The notes under the pieces: model-generated
What the model was told of the DNA's origin: nothing
The model's input: the letters and a program-made list of their open reading frames with translations, nothing else
The model's database searches: none
Program-made: the position numbers and the translations under genes
Part shown: positions 33,208 through 42,089 of the stretch, piece after piece
How positions within the stretch are numbered: the stretch's first letter is position 1
Layout of the letters: each line of letters starts with the position of its first letter
Origin: Streptomyces sp. G-G2
GTDB lineage: Bacteria; Actinomycetota; Actinomycetes; Streptomycetales; Streptomycetaceae
Assembly (NCBI RefSeq): GCF_030063135.1
Contig: NZ_JASISO010000015.1
Location: 91,505-155,504, forward strand
Reading direction: 5' to 3'
DNA: 64,000 bases

Positions 33208-33500
33208 CCGGCCCCCAGCCCGCGGAGCAGCCCGCGCAGCAATGGGTGGACAAGGTCGCCGCCGGGCCCGGCGGAGCGATGACGGAGGAGGTCGGCGTCA
33301 TCACCGGTGACCTGACGCTCCGCACCACGGCCCGCGCCGGCGGACAGGACCTCATCGAGATCCAGTACGCCGATGCCGACGAGTGGTACCGGCTCTCCCC
33401 CGGCCCGCATCTCCTCGAACACACCCCGCAGGCACGGCACACCGCGGCCCTCGCCGTGGTCCGCGCCGGCTACCGGGCGCTGGAAGAGGGCGGCGGGTGA
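33204..33500 (+). CDS. Small conserved-looking protein coupled to the HNH nuclease
   Basis: 98 residues, ATG at 33204 overlapping the nuclease stop (ATGA). It begins MTGPQPAEQPAQQWVDKVAA and has a compact beta-rich middle (GVITGDLTLRTTARAGGQDLIEIQYADADEWYRLS), then a helical end (HTAALAVVRAGYRALEEG). No signal peptide, so it is likely cytoplasmic. An immunity-like role for a nuclease partner is possible but unproven; it may equally be a regulatory or unrelated protein. Confidence 0.6.
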   Translation: MTGPQPAEQPAQQWVDKVAAGPGGAMTEEVGVITGDLTLRTTARAGGQDLIEIQYADADEWYRLSPGPHLLEHTPQARHTAALAVVRAGYRALEEGGG

Positions 33501-33559
33501 CCGCGGTCCGGCCGTCCCCGGCGGTTCCGTAGGGTCGGCTGACTCTACGATCGACCGCC

Positions 33560-34035
33560 GACCGGGACCAGACGACAGCTGATCGATGGCATACGGTTTC
33601 GCACCCGTACCGGTGTGCTGTGGCGGGATGTGCGGTCTGCCGGGCCCACCAGCACGCGGCCGGGGCGACGAAAAGGGAGACTCGCAGGTCGAGCCGTCCG
33701 GCGGTGTCGCCGTCGAGCCGGACGACCATGGCCTTGGCCGCTCGCGCGGTGGCCTGACCACCAAGCTCCACCTGGCCGTCGAGCAAGGGCAGAAGCCCAT
33801 GTCGATTGTGTTCACCGCCGGACAGCGCGGCGACTCCTCGCAATTCGAGCCGGTCCTGAACAAAGTCCGTGTCGCCCGCACTGGTTCGGGCCCGGCCACG
33901 GACCCGGCCCAGCCGGGTCCGCGCCGACAAGGCATACGCCTCCCGCCACGAGGTACGACAAGCTGGCGGTCCGCTATGAGGCAACCGTGCTGCCCGCGGC
34001 GATCGATGAGTGGCTGTGTCCGCACGCTCGCACCG
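33560..34035 (+). mobile_element. IS5-like transposase remnant
   Basis: Pieces of an IS5-family transposase in several frames: LIDGIRFRTRTGVLWRDV near 33583, HGLGRSRGGLTTKLHLAVEQGQKPMSIV near 33727, GQRGDSSQFEPVL and the C-terminal YDKLAVRYEATVLPAAIDEWL near 33957. Stops, frame changes and internal deletions make it non-functional. No clear terminal inverted repeats were found. Confidence 0.75.
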
Positions 34036-34206
34036 GTCTTTCGTTAACCCTTTGTCGAGGAACCGGTGGGCCAGCTAGGCTCTCCCAGCCGTCCCGGACG
34101 TTCCGGACCGGCGCTGTCGACGAGGAGGTGTGGAGCACATGCGCAGGAGTGCCCAGCAGTTGAGTCCGCGTACTGACCCTTGCCACTTCCTCACGACGGA
34201 GACACC

Positions 34207-35088
34207 TTGTCCTCTCGCATCACCCCACTGACCGACCCCGCTCACGGCCCGAACAGCCGGCGCCTTGCATGGCTGGCGTCCGACGCCGATTCCATACCCA
34301 TCGGAACCGCCTTTCTGCGCCTGTTCAACAGTCCCGGACAAGAGCACCTGGCCGAACTGACCCTCCAGGTCCATCCGGCGGAGCGACGCCAGCACGTCGG
34401 CTCGCAGCTCCTCGACGCCGCCGTGGCCGCCGCCCGGGACAACGCCCGCCGCTGCGTCATCGCGCAGGCCGAGGCCGGAGCGCCCGGCGACCAGTTCCTG
34501 GTGGCGCGCGGTTTTCGTAAGGCCCTCACCCTGAGGTTCTCCCGCTTGCCACTGGCCGATGTGGACACCACCGCCCTCGCCGAGATCATCGAGCATTCGC
34601 ATCCCGGCTACCGGCTGGCGGCATGGCGGGGAGCCGTCCCCGACGACCTCGCCCAAACGTTTGCCGCCTCACGTCGCGCCATGGACGACATGCCCATGGA
34701 AGACAGCGACTACGGCACCGTGACCTGGGACGTGGACCGGGTCCGGGCCGCGGCGAAGGCCGTCGAACGGCGCGGCGACCAGCTGCACACCGTCGTCGCC
34801 ATCGACACCTCCAACGGCTCGATCGCCGGATTCACCGAACTCGTCATTCCCGGCAACGGCACAGGGGACGGCCAGCACTACGGCACCGGCGTGCTGCCCG
34901 AGCACCGTGGACACGGCCTTGGCCGATGGATGAAGGCCGAGTCGATCCGACAGGCCCATGGGCACTATCCGGGCCTCGGCGGCCTCCTGACCGACATCGC
35001 CGACAGCAACAAGCACATGAGACACATCAACGACAGTCTCGGCTACACACCCACGCACACGACGCACCAGCACCAGCTCGACCTCTAG
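34207..35088 (+). CDS. Double-GNAT acetyltransferase
   Basis: 293 residues from TTG 34207, chosen because GGAGAC lies 6 nt upstream; an upstream TTG at 34180 has no ribosome site. Two GNAT domains are visible. The first (about 15-110) has LAELTLQVHPAERRQHVGSQLL. The second (about 130-290) has YGTGVLPEHRGHGLGRWMKAESI with the acetyl-CoA pocket. The layout resembles mycothiol-synthase-like or aminoglycoside-type tandem GNATs. Substrate unknown. It follows an IS remnant, which fits horizontal gain. Confidence 0.82.
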   Translation: MSSRITPLTDPAHGPNSRRLAWLASDADSIPIGTAFLRLFNSPGQEHLAELTLQVHPAERRQHVGSQLLDAAVAAARDNARRCVIAQAEAGAPGDQFLVARGFRKALTLRFSRLPLADVDTTALAEIIEHSHPGYRLAAWRGAVPDDLAQTFAASRRAMDDMPMEDSDYGTVTWDVDRVRAAAKAVERRGDQLHTVVAIDTSNGSIAGFTELVIPGNGTGDGQHYGTGVLPEHRGHGLGRWMKAESIRQAHGHYPGLGGLLTDIADSNKHMRHINDSLGYTPTHTTHQHQLDL

Positions 35089-35099
35089 CTACAAACAGA

Positions 35100-35133
35100 C
35101 GGGCCGGACCTGGACATCACCTCGCCCGGCCCG
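35100..35133. terminator. Terminator between GNAT and S33 genes
   Basis: CGGGCCGG / CCGGCCCG, a perfect 8-bp stem with an 18-nt loop between convergent stops. Confidence 0.5.
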
Positions 35134-35162
35134 TCGACACTTTCGATACACGCCCTGGCCGG

Positions 35163-36794
35163 CTAGCGGAGCGTCCGGATGACGTCCCTCGTCTCGTCGA
35201 TCCCCGTCACCTGACGGCGGGCGAGCGAGGAAGCGGCGGGCGGGGGCGTCTCATCGGCGCAGACCGTCCCCCTGGCGGGCAGCGCCAGGGTGGCGAGGTA
35301 GGAGTTGACGAGCGCGGTGACGCAGGCGCTCCGGTTGTAGGCGGTGTGTCCCTCACCGTCGAAGGTCAGGAGCCGCCCGTTCTCCAGGGTTCCCGCGAGG
35401 GCCACGGCGTCCTGGTAGGGGGTGTCCGGGTCTCCGGTGTTGCCGAGGACCAGAATCGGGGCGGAACCGGCGGCCCGGTAGGAACCGTCGAAGCGGCTGA
35501 ACCGGTCGGCGGACCACTGGACGCAGGCGGGCGCGTGGTTGTGGTCGTAGGTGGGCGGCCCGTAACCGATCGCGGGCCCGAGCAGGGGCGCGGCCGCGGT
35601 GAGGACGCTCACGCCCGCGCGCAGCAGCGGGATACCGGCCGGGTAGATCCGGTCGGCGCACTCGACGGCGAGGTTGGCGTTGAGGAAGTCGAAGGAGGCC
35701 GGCGAGGGCGGGTTCAGCAGCCAGGTGCGCTGGTGCAGCTGGGACGCCCGCAGGGACTGGCCGAGGTCGGGCCAGATCTCCTTGCCCGAGTTGATGTTGA
35801 ACATGATGCGGTAGGCGAGGGTGTAGCCGGTGGCCGGGCGGCCGTTCGCGGCGACGACGGGGTTGGCGTCCAGGTCCTTCTTGAGCTGTTCGAAGGCCTG
35901 CCGGGGGTGTCCGTCGCCGAATCCGCACGCGGTGGCGTTCTGCGCGCACCAGTCCAGGAAGCGGCCGAACGCCCCGTCGAGAGCGATGTACTGCCCGACG
36001 TCGTACGCGTAGGCCACGTCGGCGTAGTGGCGCGGATCGTACGACCCGTCGACGACCATGGCGCGGACGCGGCGGGGGAACTGCGCGGCGTAGACGGTGC
36101 CGACGTAGCTGCCGAAGGAGCGGCCGTAGAAGGTGATCTGCTCTTCGCCGAGGGCCTGACGCAGCAGGTCGATGTCCTTGGCGTTCGAGGCGGTGCCGAT
36201 GAACGGCACGAGGTCCCCGGCCCGTTCGCGGCAGGCGTTCGCGAAGGCGAGGCCCTGCTTGAGCGCGCCGTCCAGGGCTCCGGGCCCCGGCACACCGCGC
36301 GCGGCGTCGACCGCGGCCGAGTACTCCTGGTCGTTCCAGCACTCCACCTGTCCCGTGCGCCCCACGCCGCGCATGTCGTATCCGACGACGTCGAAGGTGT
36401 CGCGCAGGGAGGCGGGCAGCGCGTCGTAGCTGTTACGGGCGAAGTCGACTCCGGAGTTGCCGGGTCCGCCGGGGTGCAGGAGGAGTACGCCGACCCGGTG
36501 GGCGCGGTCGGGGGCGAGGCGGCGGGTGACGGCCAGCGGGAGGGTGCGGCCGGCGGGGGCGCGGTAGTTCAGCGGCACCTGGGCGGTGGCGCACTCGAAG
36601 CCGTCGCCGTCGTCGTTGGCGCAGGGACCCCAGGTCAGGGTGGGAACGGCGGCCGCGGGCGAGGGGGCCGCGGTGGTGTCGCTCGCCGAGGCTGCGCCCG
36701 GCGTGGCGCCGAGGAGGGCCGTGACCGCGATCAGGAGGGGGGCTATGCCCCACACCACTCGTCTGCGTCGGCCATCGGCTCTGCGGGTCTGCAT
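35163..36794 (-). CDS. Secreted S33 tripeptidyl-aminopeptidase-like hydrolase
   Basis: 543 residues, ATG with AGGAG 8 nt upstream and a signal peptide ending near residue 38. The TAP-type alpha/beta fold is clear: LLHPGGPGNSGV oxyanion segment, VVGYDMRGVGRTG, elbow YGRSFGS with Ser226, acid in GNTGDPDTPY and His in GEGHTAY. Several Cys probably form disulfides. These enzymes release short N-terminal peptides from proteins cut by other exported proteases. The usual elbow is GxSYG; here it is GRSFG, still consistent. Confidence 0.9.
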   Translation of the reverse strand: MQTRRADGRRRRVVWGIAPLLIAVTALLGATPGAASASDTTAAPSPAAAVPTLTWGPCANDDGDGFECATAQVPLNYRAPAGRTLPLAVTRRLAPDRAHRVGVLLLHPGGPGNSGVDFARNSYDALPASLRDTFDVVGYDMRGVGRTGQVECWNDQEYSAAVDAARGVPGPGALDGALKQGLAFANACRERAGDLVPFIGTASNAKDIDLLRQALGEEQITFYGRSFGSYVGTVYAAQFPRRVRAMVVDGSYDPRHYADVAYAYDVGQYIALDGAFGRFLDWCAQNATACGFGDGHPRQAFEQLKKDLDANPVVAANGRPATGYTLAYRIMFNINSGKEIWPDLGQSLRASQLHQRTWLLNPPSPASFDFLNANLAVECADRIYPAGIPLLRAGVSVLTAAAPLLGPAIGYGPPTYDHNHAPACVQWSADRFSRFDGSYRAAGSAPILVLGNTGDPDTPYQDAVALAGTLENGRLLTFDGEGHTAYNRSACVTALVNSYLATLALPARGTVCADETPPPAASSLARRQVTGIDETRDVIRTLR

Positions 36795-36853
36795 GCTGAT
36801 AACTCCTTCTGATTCTCCGGGAGTTGATGTTCCGACGGCTCCGGAGAGCCCCC

Positions 36854-36881
36854 ATGGCGTGGTGGTGAGATGGCGTGGTGG
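36854..36881. repeat. Direct repeat ATGGCGTGGTGG
   Basis: Two 12-bp copies (36854-36865, 36870-36881) within a TGG/GGT-rich stretch in the 120-bp gap between the S33 gene and the membrane protein gene. Function unknown. Confidence 0.5.
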
Positions 36882-36914
36882 GCCGGTGGTGTGGTGGGCC
36901 GACGGGAGCGGTCC

Positions 36915-37526
36915 CTACGCCCCGGCGGGCGGCCCCGCCGTTTCGGCGGCCGGTGCTGTGGTCTTCGCGGCGACGAGTGTGGCGAGGCCGAGGAAGACAG
37001 CCGCGCACAGGGCCGGTTTCCAGGGTGAGCTCTCGCCGTCCGGCGCCGGGGAGACCCGGTGCCGGGGGTCGTAGGCGACCCGTATCTCGCCGCCCACCGG
37101 GGCGAGGTCGCGGTCGTCCTTGAGTTCGGCGGGGTAGCCGCCGGGGCAGCTCAGCGCGAAGCGCAGGACGGCCTTGGGGGGCGGAGCGCCTTCCCCGGCG
37201 GACTGCTCGACGCTCTTGCGCACCTCGCGCACGACGCACGTGGCGACCTGGGACCGGGCAGCCGCCTGGTCGGCGGTGGCCACGACCAGCAGCAGGCCCA
37301 CCGCGAGCAGGAACGCGCCGAGGAATCCGCCGTTGCCGCCGACGAGGAAGAAGTACGCCGCCCAGGCCGCGGCGATCAGAACGGCGCCGGCCGCCACCGC
37401 GACCGTGACCGACGGCGCGGAGCCGCTCGCCAGGCACCAGTGCGCCCAGCCGTACACGATCGCTGCCGTGACCACCGGCAGCACGGCCACGGGCCGCCAC
37501 ACCCCACGGTCGTCCGTCTCCGCCAT
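36915..37526 (-). CDS. Hypothetical membrane protein
   Basis: 203 residues from ATG 37526. Three N-terminal hydrophobic helices (AVLPVVTAAIVYGWAHW, VAVAAGAVLIAAAWAAYFFL, GFLGAFLLAVGLLLVVA) precede an outside beta-rich domain (RFALSCPGGYPAELKDD, GGEIRVAYDPRHRVSP), and one more helix near the end. The YDP motif recalls DUF3592-type proteins. No function known. The 37527-37833 gap upstream contains no gene. Confidence 0.7.
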   Translation of the reverse strand: MAETDDRGVWRPVAVLPVVTAAIVYGWAHWCLASGSAPSVTVAVAAGAVLIAAAWAAYFFLVGGNGGFLGAFLLAVGLLLVVATADQAAARSQVATCVVREVRKSVEQSAGEGAPPPKAVLRFALSCPGGYPAELKDDRDLAPVGGEIRVAYDPRHRVSPAPDGESSPWKPALCAAVFLGLATLVAAKTTAPAAETAGPPAGA

Positions 37527-37800
37527 GCTCACCACCCCCGCGGTGAAGACGCTCCGCGGACCGCCCGGGTTCCGCCGCCCCGGCCGCGGTCTTCGGCGCT
37601 CCGGAGATGATGTGACCACAGAAGATCCTCGGACAACAGAGGACTCGACGCCTCCGCCCGGACCCCGCCCGCCTGTCGGGGAGATGGCACACCCGGCCCC
37701 CGCCGAGGGTCCCCGCGAGGGCCTCGGAGAGAGCGGAATGCGCGTGGCGACCGGCCGCAACCGGAATAGGCGGAAGAGGGCCGGAGCCCCCCCGGGCGTG

Positions 37801-37831
37801 CCGGGACCGGTCCCCCCGGGACCGGTCCCGG
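37801..37831. terminator. Terminator after the first ABC ATPase
   Basis: CCGGGACCGGTCCC / GGGACCGGTCCCGG, a perfect 14-bp stem with a CCC loop, 3 nt past the reverse-strand stop at 37834. Confidence 0.75.
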
Positions 37832-37833
37832 CC

Positions 37834-38577
37834 TCAGCCCGCGTCCGCGCCCACCACCGCGGGCTCGGCCGTCTCCACGACCCGTCCGTCGCGCATCTCC
37901 ACGACCCGGTCCGCGAGTTCCATCAGGGCCGGGTCGTGCGTGGCGACCAGGACGGTCACGCCCTCGCTGCGCACCACCGCGCGCAGCAGTTCCATGATCG
38001 AGCGGCCGGTCTCGGAGTCGAGCTGACCGGTGGGTTCGTCCGCGATGATCAGATCCGGGTCGTTGGCCAACGCCCGTGCCACGGCGACGCGTTGCTGCTG
38101 TCCGCCGGAGAGTTCACCGGGACGCTGCCCCGCATGCGAGGCCAGTCCGACCAGGGCGAGCAGGGTGCGGACGCGCTCCTCGCGGCGCGCGGCCGCGACC
38201 TTGCGCAGCCGCATCGGCACGCCGACGTTCTCGGCGGCCGTCAGCACCGGTATCAGCCCGAAGGACTGGAACACGAAACCGATGCGCTCGCGGCGCAGGG
38301 CGAGCAGGGCGCCCTCGCCGAGACCGGTCAGGTCGGTGCCGTCGAGCCGGATGGCTCCCGAGGTCGGCGCGTCGAGGCCGCCGACCAGGTTCAGCAGCGT
38401 GGTCTTGCCGGAACCGGAACGTCCCTTGAGAGCGGTCAGTTCGCCCCGGCGCAGTGCGAAGGAGACCCCGCGCAGGGCGTGGACCGCCTGGGGGCCGGTG
38501 CCGAAACTGCGGTGCACGTCGTCCACCACCACCATGGGCGTCGTGGAGTCCGCTCGGTGCTGCTCGGTCGTGGTCAT
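37834..38577 (-). CDS. ABC transporter ATPase, MacB/LolD type
   Basis: 247 residues from ATG 38577, with GGGGGA 8 nt upstream (another ATG two codons earlier is closer to the ribosome site and less likely). Walker A GRSGSGKTT, Q-loop FVFQSFGL, signature LSGGQQQRVAVARAL, Walker B DLIIADEPTGQLDSE and the H-loop in VATHD are all present. It is divergent from two FtsX-like permeases and probably drives one of them. Substrate export of lipids, peptides or drugs is possible. Confidence 0.93.
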   Translation of the reverse strand: MTTTEQHRADSTTPMVVVDDVHRSFGTGPQAVHALRGVSFALRRGELTALKGRSGSGKTTLLNLVGGLDAPTSGAIRLDGTDLTGLGEGALLALRRERIGFVFQSFGLIPVLTAAENVGVPMRLRKVAAARREERVRTLLALVGLASHAGQRPGELSGGQQQRVAVARALANDPDLIIADEPTGQLDSETGRSIMELLRAVVRSEGVTVLVATHDPALMELADRVVEMRDGRVVETAEPAVVGADAG

Positions 38578-38600
38578 GGACATTTCCCCCAAGATGGTTG

Positions 38601-38703
38601 CTGACAAGCGCATTCCCTCATCCGCGGGCGCCGGATACAAGCCCTTCCGATGTCCGCGTATATCTGACAAGATCGCCCGCTATCCGGTACCTATGGTCCG
38701 GTA
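38601..38703. promoter_or_regulatory. Direct repeats in the divergent ABC promoter region
   Basis: CTGACAAG at 38601 and 38664, and TCCGGTA at 38683 and 38697, within the 146-bp gap between the ATPase and permease genes. Possible regulator sites for coordinated expression. Confidence 0.35.
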
Positions 38704-38723
38704 TTGGGGGAGGAACAGCACGC

Positions 38724-41700
38724 ATGCTCGGGTTCGTCATGCGTCGGCAGCGCGGGCGTGTGCCCCTCGCCGCCGCCGTACTACTCACCGTACTGATCAC
38801 CACGACCGTGCTCACAGCTCTGTTCGCGTTCACCCGCGGGGTGGGCGACGCCGGACTGCGCGAGTCGCTCCAGGGCCGTGACCAGGTCCGGTCCACCGTC
38901 GTCGTCACCGGCTACCACCCCGCGGCCGACCGGGCCAAGGACGACCAGGCGCTACGGGGCTTCGGAGACGCCCTGTTCGGCCGGCTGCCCTTCACCACCG
39001 AGAGCCTGCCGCGCAGCCACGCGTACGGACTGCCGGGCGCCACTCCCGGATCCGCGGCCGGTTCCGGTACGTCGTCCACTCCGGCCGGTTCCGGTACGTC
39101 GTCCACTCCGGCCGGGTCGGGGCCGTCGCCCGAGCGGGAGGCCGACCTGACCCTGCTCGCCGCCCTCGACCGGGCCCGTACCAAGCTGGTGGCGGGACAG
39201 TGGCCGCAGCCCGTGGGCAGCGGCGCCACCGCCACTCGCGTTCCGGTCGCCGTGCCCGAGGCCGCGCTGCACCGCCTCGGGCTGACCGCTTCGGCGCTGC
39301 CCGCCGAAGTCCGCCTGGACGACCGGCTCCAGGGGACGACGCTCACCGTGGTGGTCACCGGCGTGTACCGGGCCGCGGACCCCGCCGCCGCGTACTGGCA
39401 GCTCGACCCGGTCGGCGGCCGGGGGGCCCAGACCGGCGGCTTCACCACCTACGGGCCGCTGCTCGTCGACGACTCCGCCTTCACCGTCGGCGGGCTGGCG
39501 CAGGACAGCCGCCTCACCCTCCTCACCCCCGACTTCGCGGGTGTGCGCACCGCCGAGGCCGAGGCCGTCGGCGCCCGCAGCGCCGCGCTCGAGGCCTCGC
39601 TCAAGACCACCTCCGGACTCAACGCGAAGACCGAACTCCGCACCGTCATGCAGGAGTTGCACGCCTCGCGGTCCGTCGCCTGGTCCACCCTGCTGATCGG
39701 TGAGATGCAACTCGTCGTGCTCACCGCGGCCACCTTGCTGATCGTCGGCGGCACCCTGATGAAGCATCAGGAACCCGAACGGACCCTGCTCCTGGCGCGC
39801 GGCGCCTCCCGCCGCAGGCTGAGTCTGCTGACCGGTACCGAGGCGCTGCTGCTCGCGCTGCCCGCCGCGGCACTCGCCCCCCTCCTGGCCCCCCTGCTGC
39901 TGCGCTTCCTCGGCGGCGTCGACAGCAACTCCGGGGCCTGGCCGGGCCACTGGTCGCTGTGGCCGGTCGCGGCCGGGTGCGCGCTCGGCTGCGTGCTGCT
40001 CACCACGCTGCCCGCCGCTCTGCGCGGGGCCTCGGCCGTCGTGCGACGACACGGCGGCAAACGGCAGGAGATGGTGGCCGGGGCCGCCCGCTCGGGCGCG
40101 GACCTCGCACTGCTGGCCCTGGCGGCCCTCGCCTTCCAGCAGTTGAACCGGTACAAGGGCGCGGGACCGACCGCCGGCGGCGGGGCGCCCACCGGGGTGG
40201 ACCCCGTCGTGATCGCCGCCCCCACGCTGGCGCTCTGCGCCGGGGCGGTGCTCGTCCTGCGGGTGCTGCCGCTGGCGGCGCGCCTGGGCGGGCACCTCGC
40301 GGCGCGCGGCTCCGGGCTCGGTCCGGCCCTGGTGGGATGGCAGCTCGCGCGCCGCCCACAGCGCGCCACCGGTCCCGTCGTCCTGCTCGTACTCGCGGTG
40401 TCCAGCGGGGTGTTGGCCCTCGGGCAGTACACCGCGTGGTCCGACTCCCAGCGCGACCAGGCCTCCTACACCACCGCCGGAGGGCTGCGCATCACCGGCA
40501 GCCAGCTCGCGCCGGTCGGCCAGAGCGGCCGGTACGGGGCGCTGCCGGGCGGCGAGCGGGTGCTCCCGGTGATCCGCTCGGAGCAGTCCCTGCCCGAGGG
40601 GCGCACGGGGCAACTCCTCGCCCTGGACGCGGCGTCCGTGGCCGACCGGGTCCCGCTGCGCGCCGACCTGCGGAACGAGCAGCCGATGGGCGAGCTCTTC
40701 GGCCCGCTGACCCCCGGCGCCCCGGGCGCTCCCGCCAAGGGGACGGGCGGGATACCGCTGCCCGGACAGCCCCAGCGGATCGGGCTCGACCTGACCCTGC
40801 GCGCCACCGGGGTCCCGACCGGCTCACCCGGGCTGCGACTGCTGCTGCGCGACCGGTTCGGGCTGTCCTTCCTGACCCCCGTGGTCGCGCTGCCGACGAC
40901 GGACAAGCGGGTCACCGTCCCGGTCGACCTCGCCGCGCTGGCCGACGCACCGGCCGGCCGGCCCGGCGGACCGCTGACCCTGGTCGCGGTGTCCCTCTCG
41001 TACGGCGCCCAGGACCCGCAGGCTCCCCCGCTCCCCTCGGTCGGCGGCGAGCTGACGGTCCACGGCCTGTCCGTGACCGGGGACGGGGGCGGTCCCGCCG
41101 TCCCCGTCCCGCCCGCCGCGGGGGCCGTCGGGTGGCAGCTGGGTACGGTGCCCAAGGGCAGCGAGGCCGCGCTGCTGGGGAACCAGGCGGCCGGCCCCGC
41201 CGACGGACCGGCCCTGCTGCGGATGAGCTACTCGGGCGCCCCGCCGTCCCGGGGCGAGATCACCCTGGCACTGACCGCGGGGCCCGTCACATCGGTCCAG
41301 GAACTGCCCGGAATCGCCACCCGCGGCTACCTCAAGGCGATCGGCGCGAAGGTCGGCGACGTGGTCGGGGTCCCCTTCGCCCAGTCCATGATCCGGGTTC
41401 GCGTCACCGCGGCCGTCAACGCGCTCCCGGTGGCCGGTGACACCGCACTGGCGGTGGACCTGACCTCGCTCGGCCGGATCATGGCCGCCGACGGCGCCCG
41501 CGCGCTGCCCGGGGTCACCGAATGGTGGCTGCCCGGCGTCTCCCCCGACGATCCCGTACCGGCCCGCGCCGCCGCCGCGCTGCGCACCGGGGCCGGAGCC
41601 GGGACGCAGCGGGTGCTGCTGCGCGAGGAGGTCGCCGCGGGGCTGCTCGACGATCCGCTGAGCACGGCCCCGCAGCGCGCACTGGCCGTTCTGGCCGTCG

Positions 41701-42089
41701 CCTGCGCGGCGCTGGCGGCGATCGGCTTCGCCGCGTCGGCCGCCGCGGGCGCCCGGGAACGGTCCCGGGAGTCGGCGGTCCTGCTGGCACTCGGCGCGCC
41801 CCGGCGCACCCTGAACCGGACCGCCGCCGCCGAGGGCCTGATCCTGGCGGGCCTCGGCTGCGCCGCCGGGGTGGGGATCGGTACGGCCCTGGTCCACCTG
41901 GTGGCGCCGCTGATCGTACGGACGCCCTCGGGCCGCCGCCCCTACCCGGAACTACTGGTGGACCTGCCCGTCGGCTGGACACTGCTGCTGACCGCCGCGA
42001 TCGCCGTCGTGCCGTTGCTGTCGGCCACCCTCGGTGGCCGCCGCAACCGCAACACGGCCGCCCGGCTGCGTCAGGTGGAGGAATCGTGA
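38724..42089 (+). CDS. Large FtsX/MacB-type ABC permease 1
   Basis: 1121 residues, ATG with GGGGAGG upstream. An N-terminal helix precedes a large outside domain, with FtsX cores in the middle and at the end (QLVVLTAATLLIVGGTLMKHQEPERTLLLARGASRRRL and FAASAAAGARERSRESAVLLALGAPRRTL). The double-FtsX layout, with about ten helices, is typical of actinobacterial MacB-like permeases. A 27-bp in-frame duplication lies in the outside loop. The end overlaps the next permease gene as GTGA. Confidence 0.88.
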   Translation: MLGFVMRRQRGRVPLAAAVLLTVLITTTVLTALFAFTRGVGDAGLRESLQGRDQVRSTVVVTGYHPAADRAKDDQALRGFGDALFGRLPFTTESLPRSHAYGLPGATPGSAAGSGTSSTPAGSGTSSTPAGSGPSPEREADLTLLAALDRARTKLVAGQWPQPVGSGATATRVPVAVPEAALHRLGLTASALPAEVRLDDRLQGTTLTVVVTGVYRAADPAAAYWQLDPVGGRGAQTGGFTTYGPLLVDDSAFTVGGLAQDSRLTLLTPDFAGVRTAEAEAVGARSAALEASLKTTSGLNAKTELRTVMQELHASRSVAWSTLLIGEMQLVVLTAATLLIVGGTLMKHQEPERTLLLARGASRRRLSLLTGTEALLLALPAAALAPLLAPLLLRFLGGVDSNSGAWPGHWSLWPVAAGCALGCVLLTTLPAALRGASAVVRRHGGKRQEMVAGAARSGADLALLALAALAFQQLNRYKGAGPTAGGGAPTGVDPVVIAAPTLALCAGAVLVLRVLPLAARLGGHLAARGSGLGPALVGWQLARRPQRATGPVVLLVLAVSSGVLALGQYTAWSDSQRDQASYTTAGGLRITGSQLAPVGQSGRYGALPGGERVLPVIRSEQSLPEGRTGQLLALDAASVADRVPLRADLRNEQPMGELFGPLTPGAPGAPAKGTGGIPLPGQPQRIGLDLTLRATGVPTGSPGLRLLLRDRFGLSFLTPVVALPTTDKRVTVPVDLAALADAPAGRPGGPLTLVAVSLSYGAQDPQAPPLPSVGGELTVHGLSVTGDGGGPAVPVPPAAGAVGWQLGTVPKGSEAALLGNQAAGPADGPALLRMSYSGAPPSRGEITLALTAGPVTSVQELPGIATRGYLKAIGAKVGDVVGVPFAQSMIRVRVTAAVNALPVAGDTALAVDLTSLGRIMAADGARALPGVTEWWLPGVSPDDPVPARAAAALRTGAGAGTQRVLLREEVAAGLLDDPLSTAPQRALAVLAVACAALAAIGFAASAAAGARERSRESAVLLALGAPRRTLNRTAAAEGLILAGLGCAAGVGIGTALVHLVAPLIVRTPSGRRPYPELLVDLPVGWTLLLTAAIAVVPLLSATLGGRRNRNTAARLRQVEES
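39060..39113 (+). repeat. Two tandem 27-bp units inside permease 1
   Basis: Two perfect copies (39060-39086, 39087-39113) encode GSGTSSTPA twice in an exposed linker. Recent slippage that keeps the frame. Confidence 0.8.

Noticed and set aside
39060..39113. Possible CRISPR-like repeat
   Set aside because: Only two adjoining units without spacers, in frame inside a permease gene.
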